Shown: positions 23,680-34,944 of the stretch, piece after piece | Position numbering within the stretch: the stretch's first letter is position 1 | Layout of the letters: every line of letters starts with the position of its first letter | Assembly (NCBI GenBank): GCA_003599745.1 | Contig: QZJL01000044.1 | Coordinates: 1-38,557, forward strand | Source of the DNA: Dehalococcoidia bacterium | Lineage (GTDB): Bacteria; Chloroflexota; Dehalococcoidia; Dehalococcoidales; SURF-40 | Length of the DNA stretch: 38,557 nt | Reading direction: 5' to 3' | Program-made: the position numbers and the translations under genes | The notes under the pieces: model-generated | What the model was told of the DNA's origin: nothing | The model's database searches: none | The model's input: only the letters and a program-made list of their open reading frames with translations

Positions 23680-24402
23680 GTGAAGCGTGCCGATGGCCGT
23701 GCCTGGGACGAGTTGCGCCAGGTAAAAATCACCCCGGGTTTTCTGAGTTTTGCCGAAGGCTCGGCACTGATTGAAATCGGCCACACCCGGGTGATTTGCA
23801 GCGTCAGCATCGAGGACCGGGTGCCTAACTTCCTCAAGGGCAAGGGCACCGGCTGGATTACCGCCGAATACGCCATGCTGCCCCGCGCGACTGTCACCCG
23901 CACCCCGCGCGAGGCGGCCACGGGCAGGATTTCTGGCCGCAGCCATGAAATTCAGCGGCTCATCGGGCGCTCGCTAAGAGCGATGGCCGATATGTCGGCG
24001 CTGGGCGAAAGAACCCTGACGGTGGACTGCGATGTCCTCCAGGCCGACGGCGGCACCCGCACCGCCGCTATCACCGGTGCCTGCGTCGCCCTGCACCAGG
24101 CGGTGAAAAACCTTTCCAGCATCGGGATTTTATCAGGTCATCCCCTGAAAAACCTGGTGGCCGCCACCAGCGTCGGCATCGTCCGCCGCAATATGCTGCT
24201 CGACCTCTGCTATGACGAGGACGCCGGCGCCGAGGTGGATTTCAACGTGGTGATGACCGACCGGGGGGAATTTGTGGAAATCCAGGGCACCGCCGAAACC
24301 AGACCGTTCTCCAGAGAGGTCAACAACGACCTGATTTCGCTCGCGGAAAAGGGAATACGGCAGCTACTGGAAATCCAGAAGAAGGTCATTGCGTCGCTCT
24401 AA
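23680..24402 (+). CDS. rph: Ribonuclease PH (240 aa)
   Basis: Phosphorolytic 3'-5' exoribonuclease that trims tRNA precursors. Motifs: [12 protein letters not shown] start, [28 protein letters not shown], and [16 protein letters not shown] with phosphate-binding residues. I place the start at GTG 23680, because GGAGG stands 5 bases before it and family members begin here; the earlier ATG at 23668 has no SD. The 3' end overlaps proA by 4 bases, tail-to-tail. Confidence 0.92.
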   Translation: MKRADGRAWDELRQVKITPGFLSFAEGSALIEIGHTRVICSVSIEDRVPNFLKGKGTGWITAEYAMLPRATVTRTPREAATGRISGRSHEIQRLIGRSLRAMADMSALGERTLTVDCDVLQADGGTRTAAITGACVALHQAVKNLSSIGILSGHPLKNLVAATSVGIVRRNMLLDLCYDEDAGAEVDFNVVMTDRGEFVEIQGTAETRPFSREVNNDLISLAEKGIRQLLEIQKKVIASL

Positions 24403-25664
24403 GGTCTCACCTGACCACTCCCGAAGATAATCCACTTGTAGCTGGTCAGTTCTTTGAGTCCTAATGGGCCGCGGGCGTGCATTTTCTGGGTGCTGATGCC
24501 CACCTCCGCTCCGAGACCGAACTGGCCGCCGTCGGTGAAACGGGTGCTGGCATTGCAGTAAACGCAGGCGGCATCAACCTCGTTGAGAAAACGCATGGCA
24601 GCGCTGTAATCCTCGGTGACGATGGCCTCGGAATGCCCCGAGCCGTAGCGCTCGATATGTACCAGCGCCTCGTCGAGGCTGTCCACCAGCTTGACCGCCG
24701 CCACCAGCGACAGGAATTCCTTACCCCAGTCCTGGTCGGTGGTATCCTTGAGCCTCAGGGAGGCATTTCCCCTCAGAATGGCCATCGCCCGCGGGTCGCA
24801 GTGCATCTCCACCCCGGCTCTGGCCCAAGCAGCGGCAATACGCGGCAGGTAGTCTGCGGCAATATCGGCATTGACCAGAAGACAATCAAGGGCATTACAA
24901 ACGGTAGGACGCTGTACCTTGGCATTATCAGCGATAGCCACCGCCATTTCCAGGTTGGCAGCGCGGTCAACGTAGCAATGGCAGACGCCGATGCCGCCGG
25001 TTACCACCGCCATTACGGCGTTTTCTGCCACGAACTTTATCAGACCAGCGCCTCCCCGGGGAATCAGCAGGTCAATGTAATCGCGCATCGTGAGCATCTC
25101 GTCCACCAGGGCACGGTCGGTATTGGCAACGAACTGCACCGCACCATCGGGAATCCCCGCCCTCTCAACCGCCCGCCGGACAAGCCGCGCCAGGGCAGTG
25201 TTCGAATTCACCGCCTCTTTGCCGCCCCTGAGGATAACGGCGTTACCGGATTTGAGAGACAGCGCCGAAATATCCACGGTTACGTTGGGACGGCTTTCGT
25301 AAATCGCCCCGATGACACCAAGCGGCACGCGCTTTTTGCCAAGCAGAAGACCGTTGGGCAAAGTGCGCATGTCGAAAATCTCCCCTACCGGGTCCGGCTG
25401 GGCAGCCACCGCCAGCACATCGTCGGCAATCGCCACCAACCGTTCTCCGGTAAGTAAAAGTCGGTCGAGCAGGGCATCATTCATACCCTGTGACTTGCCT
25501 GCCTTATAGTCCAGTTCATTAGCTTTCAATATATCACCGGTATACTCTTTCAAGTTCTGTGATATATTATGTAAAGCCTGATTTTTAACGCCGGTGGAAA
25601 GGTAAGCAAGTTTCCGCGCCGCCGCTTTAGCCGCCTTACCGATGTTTTCCATTTCTGCGGACAT
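24399..25664 (-). CDS. proA: Gamma-glutamyl phosphate reductase (421 aa)
   Basis: Second step of proline biosynthesis: NADPH reduction of glutamyl-5-phosphate to the semialdehyde. Aldehyde dehydrogenase fold with [15 protein letters not shown] (about 135-150), the catalytic-Cys region [14 protein letters not shown], and [16 protein letters not shown]. Length is normal. It is last in the proB - unknown - proA operon. The downstream border overlaps rph by 4 bases in convergent orientation. Confidence 0.93.
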   Translation of the reverse strand: MSAEMENIGKAAKAAARKLAYLSTGVKNQALHNISQNLKEYTGDILKANELDYKAGKSQGMNDALLDRLLLTGERLVAIADDVLAVAAQPDPVGEIFDMRTLPNGLLLGKKRVPLGVIGAIYESRPNVTVDISALSLKSGNAVILRGGKEAVNSNTALARLVRRAVERAGIPDGAVQFVANTDRALVDEMLTMRDYIDLLIPRGGAGLIKFVAENAVMAVVTGGIGVCHCYVDRAANLEMAVAIADNAKVQRPTVCNALDCLLVNADIAADYLPRIAAAWARAGVEMHCDPRAMAILRGNASLRLKDTTDQDWGKEFLSLVAAVKLVDSLDEALVHIERYGSGHSEAIVTEDYSAAMRFLNEVDAACVYCNASTRFTDGGQFGLGAEVGISTQKMHARGPLGLKELTSYKWIIFGSGQVRP

Positions 25665-25675
25665 TTCCCCGCTCC

Positions 25676-25978
25676 TTATCGCGAACGCTGCTCTGGCATG
25701 GTGCCGCCGCTGAGGTGGTAAAAATAGCGTACCGGCAGTCCCATCACCGCTTTATTCACCTTTTTGCGAAGGCAGCAGATGCCCCGGCGACCATCCTCGG
25801 TCTCAATCAGGTAATGGCCGCCGTCAGCGATCTTGACGCTCTCGATTGAGACCATCTCCCCCTGCCACCTTTCAGTGCCGTTAAGCGCCGGCTCAACGAA
25901 GATATTGTATTCCACCGGCGACAGCAGTTCCTCCGCGCCCGGTCGGAAAAGTTTGCCCTGGCCTTTGAGTTCCATCAT
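25676..25978 (-). CDS. Unknown small protein between proB and proA (100 aa)
   Basis: I do not recognise a family. It reads as a small alpha/beta protein with a hydrophobic-charged pattern (SVEYNIFVEPAL-like start after the N-terminus, then SIESVKIADGGHYLIETE and RRGICCLRKKVNKAV with two adjacent Cys). The SD is weak (AAAGGAAC) before two consecutive ATG codons. It lies 11 bases from proA and 20 from proB, so it is co-transcribed with them and may be tied to proline or to RNA/ribosome-related housekeeping. No membrane segment. Confidence 0.65.
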   Translation of the reverse strand: MMELKGQGKLFRPGAEELLSPVEYNIFVEPALNGTERWQGEMVSIESVKIADGGHYLIETEDGRRGICCLRKKVNKAVMGLPVRYFYHLSGGTMPEQRSR

Positions 25979-25998
25979 GTTCCTTTCTACCGAAACTA

Positions 25999-27165
25999 TT
26001 AAAGCACCACCAGGTTATTACGGTGCACCACCTCGGAACCGTAGTCATAGCCAAGCAGCCCGGCAATTTTTCCAGAGTGAACACCTTTGATGGCCGTGAT
26101 GTCGTCGGCACTGTAATTAACGAGACCGCAGCCGAGCAGGTTACCCGCCGCATCGAAAATATTAACGATGTCGCCCCGGCGCACTTTGCCCTGGACTTCC
26201 CGGATACCGGCAGCAAGCAGGCTGCGGTGCTGCTTTTTCAAAGCCGCCGCCGCCCCTTCATCCACAATCAAACGTCCCCGGGTCGAGAGGCCGCTGAGCA
26301 TCCAGCGCTGGCGGCTGCCCAACTCTGCCTCTGCCGGCAAAAAATGGGTGCCATCGTCGCTACCCTTCGCCAGCTTAAGAATAATGTCCGGCTTATTACC
26401 ATTAGCCACCACCACCCGGATACCGCAACTGGTCGCCATCCTGGCAGCTTCGACCTTGGTAATCATGCCGCCGGTTCCCGGCCCATCATGGCTGCCCGCC
26501 GCCAGCTTTTCAATACTGCGGTCAATTTTTTCGACCACTGGTATCAGACAGGCATCGCCACAGCGGCGGGGGTCATCGGTATAGAGGCCATCGGTATCGG
26601 TCAGCATTACCAGCAGGTCAGCGTCAACCAGATTTGCTACCATCGCCGAAAGCGTGTCGTTATCGCCGAATTTTGTATCCTGTAGTTCATCCACCGCTAC
26701 CGTATCGTTCTCGTTGACGATGCAGACCACTTTCAGGTCAAGCAGGGCCATCAGGGTATTACGGGCATTTAAGTACCCGGCACGGTCGCACAGGTCGAGA
26801 CGGGAGAGCAGCGCCTGGGCGACCACCATGTCGTGGCGCTTAAAAAGGCGCTCGTACATCGCCATCAGGCGGTTCTGCCCCACCGCCGCCATCACCTGCT
26901 TAAACGGGATACCCCTGATGCGGCGGGTCACCCCGAGCTTACCGCGCCCCAGCGCCACCGCGCCCGAGGAAACCACGGTAATGCCAACACCCTGGCGATG
27001 CAGCCGGGCTATCTGGTTCACCAGCCGCGAGACGACCTCCTGGTCAATATCGCCTTTGCCGCCGGTGAGCAGCCGCGTTCCCAGCTTAACAACAATGCGC
27101 CGGTAAGAGGGCGCGGTTCTGTTTTTAACTGTCTTTTGTGCCATGCCCGTTAAATTTCCAGCCAT
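25999..27165 (-). CDS. proB: Glutamate 5-kinase with C-terminal PUA domain (388 aa)
   Basis: First step of proline biosynthesis: glutamate to glutamyl-5-phosphate. Amino acid kinase domain (YRRIVVKLGTRLLTGG near residue 20, VVSSGAVALGRGKLG, NENDTV, FGDNDTLSAMVANL) followed by a PUA domain from about residue 285 (SRGRLIVDEGAAAAL, VRRGDIVNIFDAAGNLLGCGLVNYSADD). The expected transcription start coincides with the ATG at 27165, so it may be leaderless; the alternative start is Met8 at 27144. Confidence 0.92.
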   Translation of the reverse strand: MAGNLTGMAQKTVKNRTAPSYRRIVVKLGTRLLTGGKGDIDQEVVSRLVNQIARLHRQGVGITVVSSGAVALGRGKLGVTRRIRGIPFKQVMAAVGQNRLMAMYERLFKRHDMVVAQALLSRLDLCDRAGYLNARNTLMALLDLKVVCIVNENDTVAVDELQDTKFGDNDTLSAMVANLVDADLLVMLTDTDGLYTDDPRRCGDACLIPVVEKIDRSIEKLAAGSHDGPGTGGMITKVEAARMATSCGIRVVVANGNKPDIILKLAKGSDDGTHFLPAEAELGSRQRWMLSGLSTRGRLIVDEGAAAALKKQHRSLLAAGIREVQGKVRRGDIVNIFDAAGNLLGCGLVNYSADDITAIKGVHSGKIAGLLGYDYGSEVVHRNNLVVL

Positions 27166-27171
27166 TGGCCT

Positions 27172-27201
27172 ATTATATCAATTCGCAAAAGTCCAAAACA
27201 A
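27172..27201 (-). promoter_or_regulatory. proB operon promoter
   Basis: Minus strand TTGTTT (27201-27196), 18 bases, perfect TATAAT (27177-27172), only 6 bases before the first ATG, which implies a leaderless or near-leaderless transcript. Confidence 0.5.
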
Positions 27202-27281
27202 GAAGCACACTTGACGACCGATGCCGCAGCAGGCTAGAGTAATCCTGACTTCATCCTATCTTCAAAATCAAGGAGAGCCGA

Positions 27282-28340
27282 ATGAAAACCGAGCCGGGCG
27301 GCACGCCCTTAAAAGTAGTCAGTTGGGCGGGTAACAGCCTCACCATCCTCGACCAGACCAGGCTGCCCCAGCAGGAAATTTATATCCAGACCACCGACTA
27401 CCGTGACGTGATAACCGCCATCAAAGAGCTTAAGGTGCGGGGCGCACCCGCCATCGGCGTAGCGGCCGGCTATGCCGCCGCCCTGGGCGCGTTGAAAATC
27501 AAGGCCGCCACACTTAACGTCTTTTTCAAAGAGTTTGATAAGGTCTTAGAAGAAATTGTCTCTAGCCGCCCCACCGCCCGCAACCTCTTCTGGGCGGTTG
27601 AGCGGATGCGCTGCGTTTCCTGCGATGGTGATAACGTCGCCACCATCAAAGAGAGGCTGGTGAACGAGGCTGTCGCCATTCAGGCAAAAGAGACCGAGTC
27701 CTCGACCCAGATGAGCGTGCATGGCGCTGCCCTTATACCCGATAATGCCGTCATTTTAACGCACTGCAACACCGGCGTGCTGGCGACCGCCGCCCTCTAC
27801 GGCACCGCCCTGGGGGTAATTTTAAGGGCTGCCGAAAACGGCAAAAACATCCGGGTGATTGCCACGGAGACCCGCCCGCTGTTGCAGGGTGCGCGCCTCA
27901 CCACATGGGAAGCGCTGCGGGCAGACATCCCTGTAACGCTTATCACCGACTCGATGGCCGGGCACTTCCTGAGTCGGGGACTGGTAACCTGCGTCATCGT
28001 CGGCGCCGACCGTATTGCGGCCAACGGCGACACCGCCAATAAAATCGGCACTTATTCGCTGGCAGTGCTGGCGAAAGAGAACAAAACGCCATTTTATGTT
28101 GCCGCGCCATACTCGACCGTTGACCTGTCGCTGGCTACCGGCAAAGAAATCCCCATCGAGGAGCGCAACTCCAAAGAGGTGACGCATATCCAAGGCGTCG
28201 CCATCGCCCCCGAAGGCTGCCCGGCGTTTAACCCCGCCTTCGACGTAACTCCTCACCGCTACATCAGCGCCATCATCACCGAGAAGGGAGTTATTCGCAA
28301 GCCTTATGGCAAGGGGCTGAAGACTCTGAGACAGGCATAA
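27282..28340 (+). CDS. mtnA: Methylthioribose-1-phosphate isomerase (352 aa)
   Basis: Methionine salvage: converts 5-methylthioribose-1-phosphate to the ribulose form. Motifs: RGAPAIGVAAGYA, STQMSVHGAALI, ILTHCNTGVLATAALYGTALGVI with the catalytic Cys, IATETRPLLQGARLT and VGADRIAANGDTANKIGTY. Length and order match the family. The start ATG has AAGGAGAG 5 bases upstream. First gene of the SAM-recycling cluster; the next gene, mtnP, makes its substrate. Confidence 0.94.
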   Translation: MKTEPGGTPLKVVSWAGNSLTILDQTRLPQQEIYIQTTDYRDVITAIKELKVRGAPAIGVAAGYAAALGALKIKAATLNVFFKEFDKVLEEIVSSRPTARNLFWAVERMRCVSCDGDNVATIKERLVNEAVAIQAKETESSTQMSVHGAALIPDNAVILTHCNTGVLATAALYGTALGVILRAAENGKNIRVIATETRPLLQGARLTTWEALRADIPVTLITDSMAGHFLSRGLVTCVIVGADRIAANGDTANKIGTYSLAVLAKENKTPFYVAAPYSTVDLSLATGKEIPIEERNSKEVTHIQGVAIAPEGCPAFNPAFDVTPHRYISAIITEKGVIRKPYGKGLKTLRQA

Positions 28341-28355
28341 TTTCTCGTTTTCGAG

Positions 28356-28361
28356 TATAAT
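28356..28361 (+). promoter_or_regulatory. Possible -10 element before mtnP
   Basis: A perfect TATAAT after a CTCG-TTTT-CGAG hairpin in the mtnA-mtnP gap. The -35 region is poor, so an internal promoter is only possible. Confidence 0.25.
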
Positions 28362-28397
28362 AGCAGTTTATCCTGATGCGTTAGGAGGGTCTCGCAA

Positions 28398-29258
28398 ATG
28401 CCTGCTGCGAAAATCGGGGTGATTGGCGGCACCGGCCTTGATGAAATCGAGGGGATGACCGATATTGAAACAGTCGACGTTAACACTCCCTTCGGCAAAC
28501 CCAGCGACCGTTTCACCATCGGCAACCTGGGCAATACCAAAGTCGCTTTCCTGCGCCGGCATGGCCGGGGGCATTATCTCACGCCCGGCGAAGTGCCCGG
28601 CAGGGCGAATATCTACGCCTTCAAGTCGCTGGGCGTCGAGCATATCATCGCCGTCTGCTCGTGCGGCAGCTTCAAGCCGGAACTTAAACCCGGCGACCTC
28701 ATCATCCCCGACCAGCTCGTTGACCGCACCCGAAAGCGCGTCACCTCGTTTTTCAAGGAGGGTATCGTGGCGCACATCCAGTTCGCCGACCCTTTCTGCC
28801 CGGCCACGAGCAAAATTCTATATGAGTCGGCTAAAGAATCAGGTGCGAAAGTACACGAGGGCGGCATTTATGTCTGCATGGAAGGCCCCGCCTTTTCCAC
28901 CCGCGCCGAGTCCCGCCTCTATAAAAGCTGGGGGGCCGATGTCATCGGCATGACGGCGCTTCCCGAAGCCCAGCTCGCCCGCGAGGCCGAAATCTGCTAC
29001 GGGGTCATCGCCTGCGTGACCGACTACGATAGCTGGCACGAGGCCGAGGAGCCGGTGACGATTGATATGGTGCTGGCAACAATGCGCCGTAATATCGAGA
29101 CCGCCAAGCAAATCATCAAGCTTTCGGTAACTGCTCTCTCCGCCGAGCGCACCTGCCAGTGCGCCCATGCCCTGCAAAACGCCGTCGTCACCGCAAAAGA
29201 CGTAATACCAGTGGCACAGAAAGAGAAACTGTCGCTTTTGATTGGCAAGTACCTGTAA
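28398..29258 (+). CDS. mtnP: S-methyl-5'-thioadenosine phosphorylase (286 aa)
   Basis: Phosphorolysis of methylthioadenosine to adenine and methylthioribose-1-phosphate. PNP fold: IGVIGGTGLDEI (2-13), FLRRHGRGHYLTPGEVPGRANIYAFKSLGV, ICMEGPAFSTRAES-type (YVCMEGPAFSTRAESR), GMTALPEAQLAREAEICYGVIACVTDYD. The active-site region SCGSFKPELKPGD differs slightly from the usual VGSL form. The start ATG follows GGAGGG. It directly follows mtnA, so the two steps are coupled. Confidence 0.93.
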   Translation: MPAAKIGVIGGTGLDEIEGMTDIETVDVNTPFGKPSDRFTIGNLGNTKVAFLRRHGRGHYLTPGEVPGRANIYAFKSLGVEHIIAVCSCGSFKPELKPGDLIIPDQLVDRTRKRVTSFFKEGIVAHIQFADPFCPATSKILYESAKESGAKVHEGGIYVCMEGPAFSTRAESRLYKSWGADVIGMTALPEAQLAREAEICYGVIACVTDYDSWHEAEEPVTIDMVLATMRRNIETAKQIIKLSVTALSAERTCQCAHALQNAVVTAKDVIPVAQKEKLSLLIGKYL

Positions 29259-29266
29259 GGAGTAAA

Positions 29267-30292
29267 ATGCCCGACACCGATTTTAACTGCCTGCCCACTG
29301 TCATCGGCAGCCTGCCGCACCGCGACGCCAACGCCGCCTGCGCGCTGGTGGGCCGCTATCTGAAAGACATTCCCGCCTGGCCGCAGCTTCCCCGGCGCTC
29401 GCCCAAAGAAGACATGAACGCCCAGTACAGCGAAGGCTTTCCCGGCATTGCCCTTGAAGACGGTAATCTGCGCGTGCGGCGTCAGGCGAACTTTGAAAAG
29501 GAGCTTGAGAGGCTTTACACCGCCTACCTGGCCGGCGACTTCAGCAAATACCACGTAAGCGATGAGTATGCCGCCGGCTTATACTGCTTTCTAGAGACAA
29601 AGTTTTCGTCTGCTCGGGCGGTTAAGGGACAGGTCACCGGGCCGGTAACCTGGGGACTGGTGGTTGCTGACGAAACCAGACGTGCCATCATCTACGATGA
29701 GGTTCTCGGCGAAGCCTTGCCCAAGTTCCTGCGGCTCAAGGTTGCCTGGATGGAAAATAAGCTGAGGGAAGTTAATCCCCGGACAATCATGTTCATTGAC
29801 GAGCCTTATCTAGCATCTTTTGGCTCGGTGGCGGTGCCGCTTTCCCGCGAAAAGGTCACGAGTCTGCTGGACGAGGTGCTGGGGGGCATTAGGGGCTTGA
29901 AAGGCATCCACTGCTGCGGCAATACCGACTGGCCGGTGGTACTGGCTACCAGCATTGATATACTCAACTTTGATGCCTACAACTTCGCAAATTCGCTCGC
30001 GCTATACACTAAGGACGTAAAACGCTTTATTGATAGGGGTGGGGCAATCGCCTGGGGCATCGTACCATCTAGCGACGCCGACCTTGCCAGAGAAACGGTG
30101 GCCTCGCTGAAAGACCGGCTGGAAGAGGCGATGGCGCCATTTGCCCGTAACGGCATCCATATCCGCCAGCTCAGGGAACAGGCGCTGCTGACACCGAGCT
30201 GCGGCCTTGCCGGACTTAGCGAAGAGGCTGCCGAAGACGCCCTGGTAAAGCTGACCGGGCTATCGAAAACCCTGCAAGAAATCTACCGTTAA
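29267..30292 (+). CDS. Cobalamin-independent methionine synthase/UROD-like protein (341 aa)
   Basis: TIM-barrel protein of the MetE C-terminal/uroporphyrinogen decarboxylase superfamily. The start [33 protein letters not shown], and [11 protein letters not shown] (a His-Cys-Cys metal-like motif) with INFDAYNF-type strand ([11 protein letters not shown]) are seen. It is much shorter than full MetE and probably corresponds to archaeal/core-type methyltransferases, using a zinc-bound thiol to receive a methyl group. The start is ATG 29267, with TAAGGAGT 4-5 bases before. It sits 8 bases after mtnP in the methionine cluster, so a role in methionine or methyl-group metabolism is likely but inferred. 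Confidence 0.7.
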   Translation: MPDTDFNCLPTVIGSLPHRDANAACALVGRYLKDIPAWPQLPRRSPKEDMNAQYSEGFPGIALEDGNLRVRRQANFEKELERLYTAYLAGDFSKYHVSDEYAAGLYCFLETKFSSARAVKGQVTGPVTWGLVVADETRRAIIYDEVLGEALPKFLRLKVAWMENKLREVNPRTIMFIDEPYLASFGSVAVPLSREKVTSLLDEVLGGIRGLKGIHCCGNTDWPVVLATSIDILNFDAYNFANSLALYTKDVKRFIDRGGAIAWGIVPSSDADLARETVASLKDRLEEAMAPFARNGIHIRQLREQALLTPSCGLAGLSEEAAEDALVKLTGLSKTLQEIYR

Positions 30293-30306
30293 GGGAAAAT
30301 ATAGCT

Positions 30307-30501
30307 ATGGAATGTAACATCAGCGCCAATAAAGCCCGATGCAACTGCACGTATGAACCTTGTGAGCGCAAAGGGCGCTGCTGCGAGTGCATAGCCTACC
30401 ATCTCGGGAGCAACGAGCTGCCCGCCTGCGTCTTCCCGCGGGATGTGGAAAAAACCTATGACCGCTCAATGGCCCGGTTCGCCGCGTTATTCAAGCGCTA
30501 A
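30307..30501 (+). CDS. DUF6485 cysteine-rich small protein (64 aa)
   Basis: Eight cysteines in 41 residues (Cys3, 12, 14, 19, 25, 26, 28 and 41) with the family pattern [21 protein letters not shown] and a C-terminal [11 protein letters not shown]. It probably binds zinc or an iron-sulfur cluster. No signal peptide. The family is short and uncharacterised. It follows the MetE-like gene by 14 bases, so they are likely co-transcribed. Confidence 0.75.
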   Translation: MECNISANKARCNCTYEPCERKGRCCECIAYHLGSNELPACVFPRDVEKTYDRSMARFAALFKR

Positions 30502-30556
30502 GCGGGCAACTAGCGTTGTAGACCGGCTTGAGCTATATTAGCAATGAGGTAACCTG

Positions 30557-32293
30557 ATGGCAGAATTAAGGCTCGGGATGGCCCAGGTCAACACCACCGT
30601 CGGCGACTTCGAGGGCAATACGGCCATCATCTTAAACTACCTGGATATGGCGCGGACGGCAGGTGTTGACATCGTCACCTTCCCTGAACTCGCGCTCTGC
30701 GGCTACCCGCCGGAAGACCTCTTGCTCAAGCCCCAATTCATCAAAGAGGGCTTAAGAACGCTCGACAGAGTGGTAAAAGCCACAAAAGGAATTACCGCCA
30801 TCATCGGCTTCGTTGATGGCGACGACGGCATCTATAATGCAGCAGCCATCATCCACGATGGCAAACTGATAGATAAATACCACAAGATTCTCTTGCCCAA
30901 CTACGGCGTCTTCGACGAGTACCGTTACTTCCGCCCCGGCAACGAGTGCCCGGTCTATACCATCGGCGGCGTCGGAGTGGGCATCAACATCTGCGAGGAT
31001 ATGTGGCACGGGGTCGGGCCGGACAATTTTCAGGCCAGAGCCGGTGCCGGGCTTATCATCAACATCAGCGCTTCGCCATATCACAAAGGCAAAGGCAATG
31101 AACGGAAAAAGCTGTTCAGCGACCATGCCCGTGACAATCTGGCAAACGTGGTTTACAACAACCTAGTCGGCGGCCAGGACGAGCTGGTCTTCGACGGCGA
31201 CAGCTTCATTATCAACGAAAAGGGCGAGGTGATTGTCCAGGGCAAGCAGTTCGAAGAAGACCTTATCGTTGCCGACATTGACGTTGAAACCGCTCACCAT
31301 GCCCGCATGCATGACCCTGGTTGGCAAACGCGGATGGAAAGCAAGGTCGCCAGATGGAACACGAAAAGCGTCATTGTTTCGGAAGAACCAGCCAAAACCC
31401 GCAAACCTCCCCTGTCCCGGAGAGAAACCGTCAAAGAGTATGAGCCGCCCGCCGAGGTTTATCACGCTCTGGTGGTGGGCACCCGCGACTACATCCGCAA
31501 GAACGGCTTCAAAAAAGTGCTCATCGGCCTTTCCGGGGGCATTGATTCAAGCCTGGTGGCCGCCGTCGCTGCCGAAGCGCTCGGGGCTGGCAATGTGGTC
31601 GGGGTCGCCATGCCATCGCGCTATTCATCGCCCGACAGCCTCTCCGATGCCCGAAAGCTGACAGAAAACCTGGGCACCGAACTGCTCACCATCCCCATCG
31701 AAGCGGTCTTTGCCGCCTACCTGGAGACACTTGCGCCGGTTTGCGCGAAGACCGGCCCGGATGTCACCGAAGAAAACCTTCAGGCGCGCATCCGGGGCAA
31801 CCTGCTGATGGCGCTTTCCAACAAGTTCGGCTGGCTGGTGCTCACCACCGGCAACAAGAGCGAATACGCCACCGGCTACACCACGCTCTACGGCGACATG
31901 GCCGGCGGCTTTGCCGTCATCAAAGACGTACCCAAGATGCTGGTCTACCAGGCATGCCGCTACCTCAACCGGCGCGCCGGATATGACCTCATCCCGCAAA
32001 GCGTCATTGACAAAGTGCCTTCGGCAGAACTGCGCCCTGGACAAAAAGACAGCGACACCCTACCACTTTACGAGCAGCTCGACCCGGTGCTCACCGCTTA
32101 CGTCGAGGAAGATAAAAGTATCGAAGAAATTGTGGCGATGGGTTTTCCCGAAGAAGTGGTCAAAAAGACAGCCAGGCTCGTGGACACTAGTGAGTATAAG
32201 AGGCGCCAGGCGCCACCGGGTATAAAAATCACGCCACGGGCTTTTGGCCGAGACCGCCGCCTGCCCATAACCAACCGTTTTTACAAGTGGTAG
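30557..32293 (+). CDS. nadE: Glutamine-dependent NAD+ synthetase (578 aa)
   Basis: Two-domain enzyme making NAD+ from nicotinate adenine dinucleotide. The N-terminal nitrilase-type glutaminase carries the triad Glu44 (TFPELALCG), Lys110 (KILLPNYGVF) and Cys146 (NICEDMW). The C-terminal ATP-pyrophosphatase has SGGIDSS near residue 326 and TTGNKSEYATGYTTLYGDMAGG. Length is typical. An NAD-salvage gene (pncC) is elsewhere in the window. The start ATG has a weak GAGG SD. Confidence 0.94.
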   Translation: MAELRLGMAQVNTTVGDFEGNTAIILNYLDMARTAGVDIVTFPELALCGYPPEDLLLKPQFIKEGLRTLDRVVKATKGITAIIGFVDGDDGIYNAAAIIHDGKLIDKYHKILLPNYGVFDEYRYFRPGNECPVYTIGGVGVGINICEDMWHGVGPDNFQARAGAGLIINISASPYHKGKGNERKKLFSDHARDNLANVVYNNLVGGQDELVFDGDSFIINEKGEVIVQGKQFEEDLIVADIDVETAHHARMHDPGWQTRMESKVARWNTKSVIVSEEPAKTRKPPLSRRETVKEYEPPAEVYHALVVGTRDYIRKNGFKKVLIGLSGGIDSSLVAAVAAEALGAGNVVGVAMPSRYSSPDSLSDARKLTENLGTELLTIPIEAVFAAYLETLAPVCAKTGPDVTEENLQARIRGNLLMALSNKFGWLVLTTGNKSEYATGYTTLYGDMAGGFAVIKDVPKMLVYQACRYLNRRAGYDLIPQSVIDKVPSAELRPGQKDSDTLPLYEQLDPVLTAYVEEDKSIEEIVAMGFPEEVVKKTARLVDTSEYKRRQAPPGIKITPRAFGRDRRLPITNRFYKW

Positions 32294-33706
<1,413 letters not shown>

Positions 33707-33715
33707 AGGAGGCTT

Positions 33716-34939
33716 ATGACCATCACATTTTTTAGCTCACCGTGTTACCTGTTGACCTCGGAATCAGTCACCGAGGGGCATCCCGACAAGATTTGCGACC
33801 AGATTTCCGACGCCGTGCTGGACAATATTATGAAAAGCGACCCTAACGGACGGGTTGCCTGCGAGACGGCAGTCACCACCGGGTTGGTGGTGGTGCTCGG
33901 CGAAATTACTACCAACTGCTACGTGGACGTGCCCAAGGTGGTACGTGAGACCATACGTGAGATTGGCTACACCCACCCGGAATACGGCTTCGACTACCAG
34001 TCCTGTGGCGTGGTTGTCTCTATTAAAGAGCAGTCAACCGATATTGACCGGGGAGTGAGCAAATCGCAGGAGGTGAAAAGCGGCGACGGCAAAGACCCGC
34101 TGGACGCTACCGGCGCCGGTGACCAGGGCATGATGGTGGGATTTGCCTGCAACGAGACGCCGGAACTTATGCCGCTCACCATCTCTCTCTCCCACAAGTT
34201 GTGCCAGAGGCTGGCCCAGGTGAGGAAAGACGGTACTATACCTTATCTCCGCCCGGATGGCAAGTCCCAGGTCACCGTAGAATACTGCAACGGCGCTCCC
34301 AGGCGCATCCACAGCGTCGTCATCGCCGCCCAGCACGACGATAATATTAGAAGCGAACAAATCAGGCAGGACGTCATCAAGAACGTAGTGAAACCGGTCG
34401 TACCGGCTTCGCTGCTTGATGCCAGAACCAATTTTTACGTCAACACCACCGGCCGCTTCGTAATTGGCGGGCCAGTATCCGACACCGGCTTTACCGGCCG
34501 CAAAATCCTGGTGGATACCTACGGCGGTATCGCCCGTCACGGCGGCGGCGCCTTCTCGGGTAAAGACCCGACCAAGGTTGACCGTTCGGCAGCCTACATG
34601 GCGCGCTACATTGCTAAAAACGTGGTCGCCGCCGGACTTGCCAACCGCCTGGAAATCCAGATAGCCTATTCCATCGGCGTTTCCCGCCCGCTCTCGGTCT
34701 CAATCGAGACTTTCGAGACCGCAAAAGTCGACCCCGAGCTTATCCTCAAGCTTATCGGCGAGCACTTCGACCTGAGACCGGCAGCCATTATCAGTGACCT
34801 CGATCTGCGCCGCCCCATCTACCGCGCTACCGCTGCCTACGGCCATTTTGGCCGTACGGACATAGACCTGCCCTGGGAGCGCACCGATAAGGCAACCGTT
34901 TTGAAAAAAGAGGCAGCAAAACTAACTGTCGGGGGGTAA
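33716..34939 (+). CDS. metK: S-adenosylmethionine synthetase (407 aa)
   Basis: Makes SAM from methionine and ATP. Motifs: [19 protein letters not shown] near residue 18, [16 protein letters not shown] (about 137-152), [18 protein letters not shown] (263-280). Length and order are standard. Preceded by GAGGAGG in the ahcY-metK gap; the two genes form an operon. The 3' end is 5 bases from the apparent start of the next gene. Confidence 0.96.
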   Translation: MTITFFSSPCYLLTSESVTEGHPDKICDQISDAVLDNIMKSDPNGRVACETAVTTGLVVVLGEITTNCYVDVPKVVRETIREIGYTHPEYGFDYQSCGVVVSIKEQSTDIDRGVSKSQEVKSGDGKDPLDATGAGDQGMMVGFACNETPELMPLTISLSHKLCQRLAQVRKDGTIPYLRPDGKSQVTVEYCNGAPRRIHSVVIAAQHDDNIRSEQIRQDVIKNVVKPVVPASLLDARTNFYVNTTGRFVIGGPVSDTGFTGRKILVDTYGGIARHGGGAFSGKDPTKVDRSAAYMARYIAKNVVAAGLANRLEIQIAYSIGVSRPLSVSIETFETAKVDPELILKLIGEHFDLRPAAIISDLDLRRPIYRATAAYGHFGRTDIDLPWERTDKATVLKKEAAKLTVGG

Positions 34940-34944
34940 AAATA

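Noticed and set aside
24477-25457. 326-aa plus-strand ORF opposite proA
   Set aside because: proA is unmistakable on the minus strand and the other frame has no recognisable motif.
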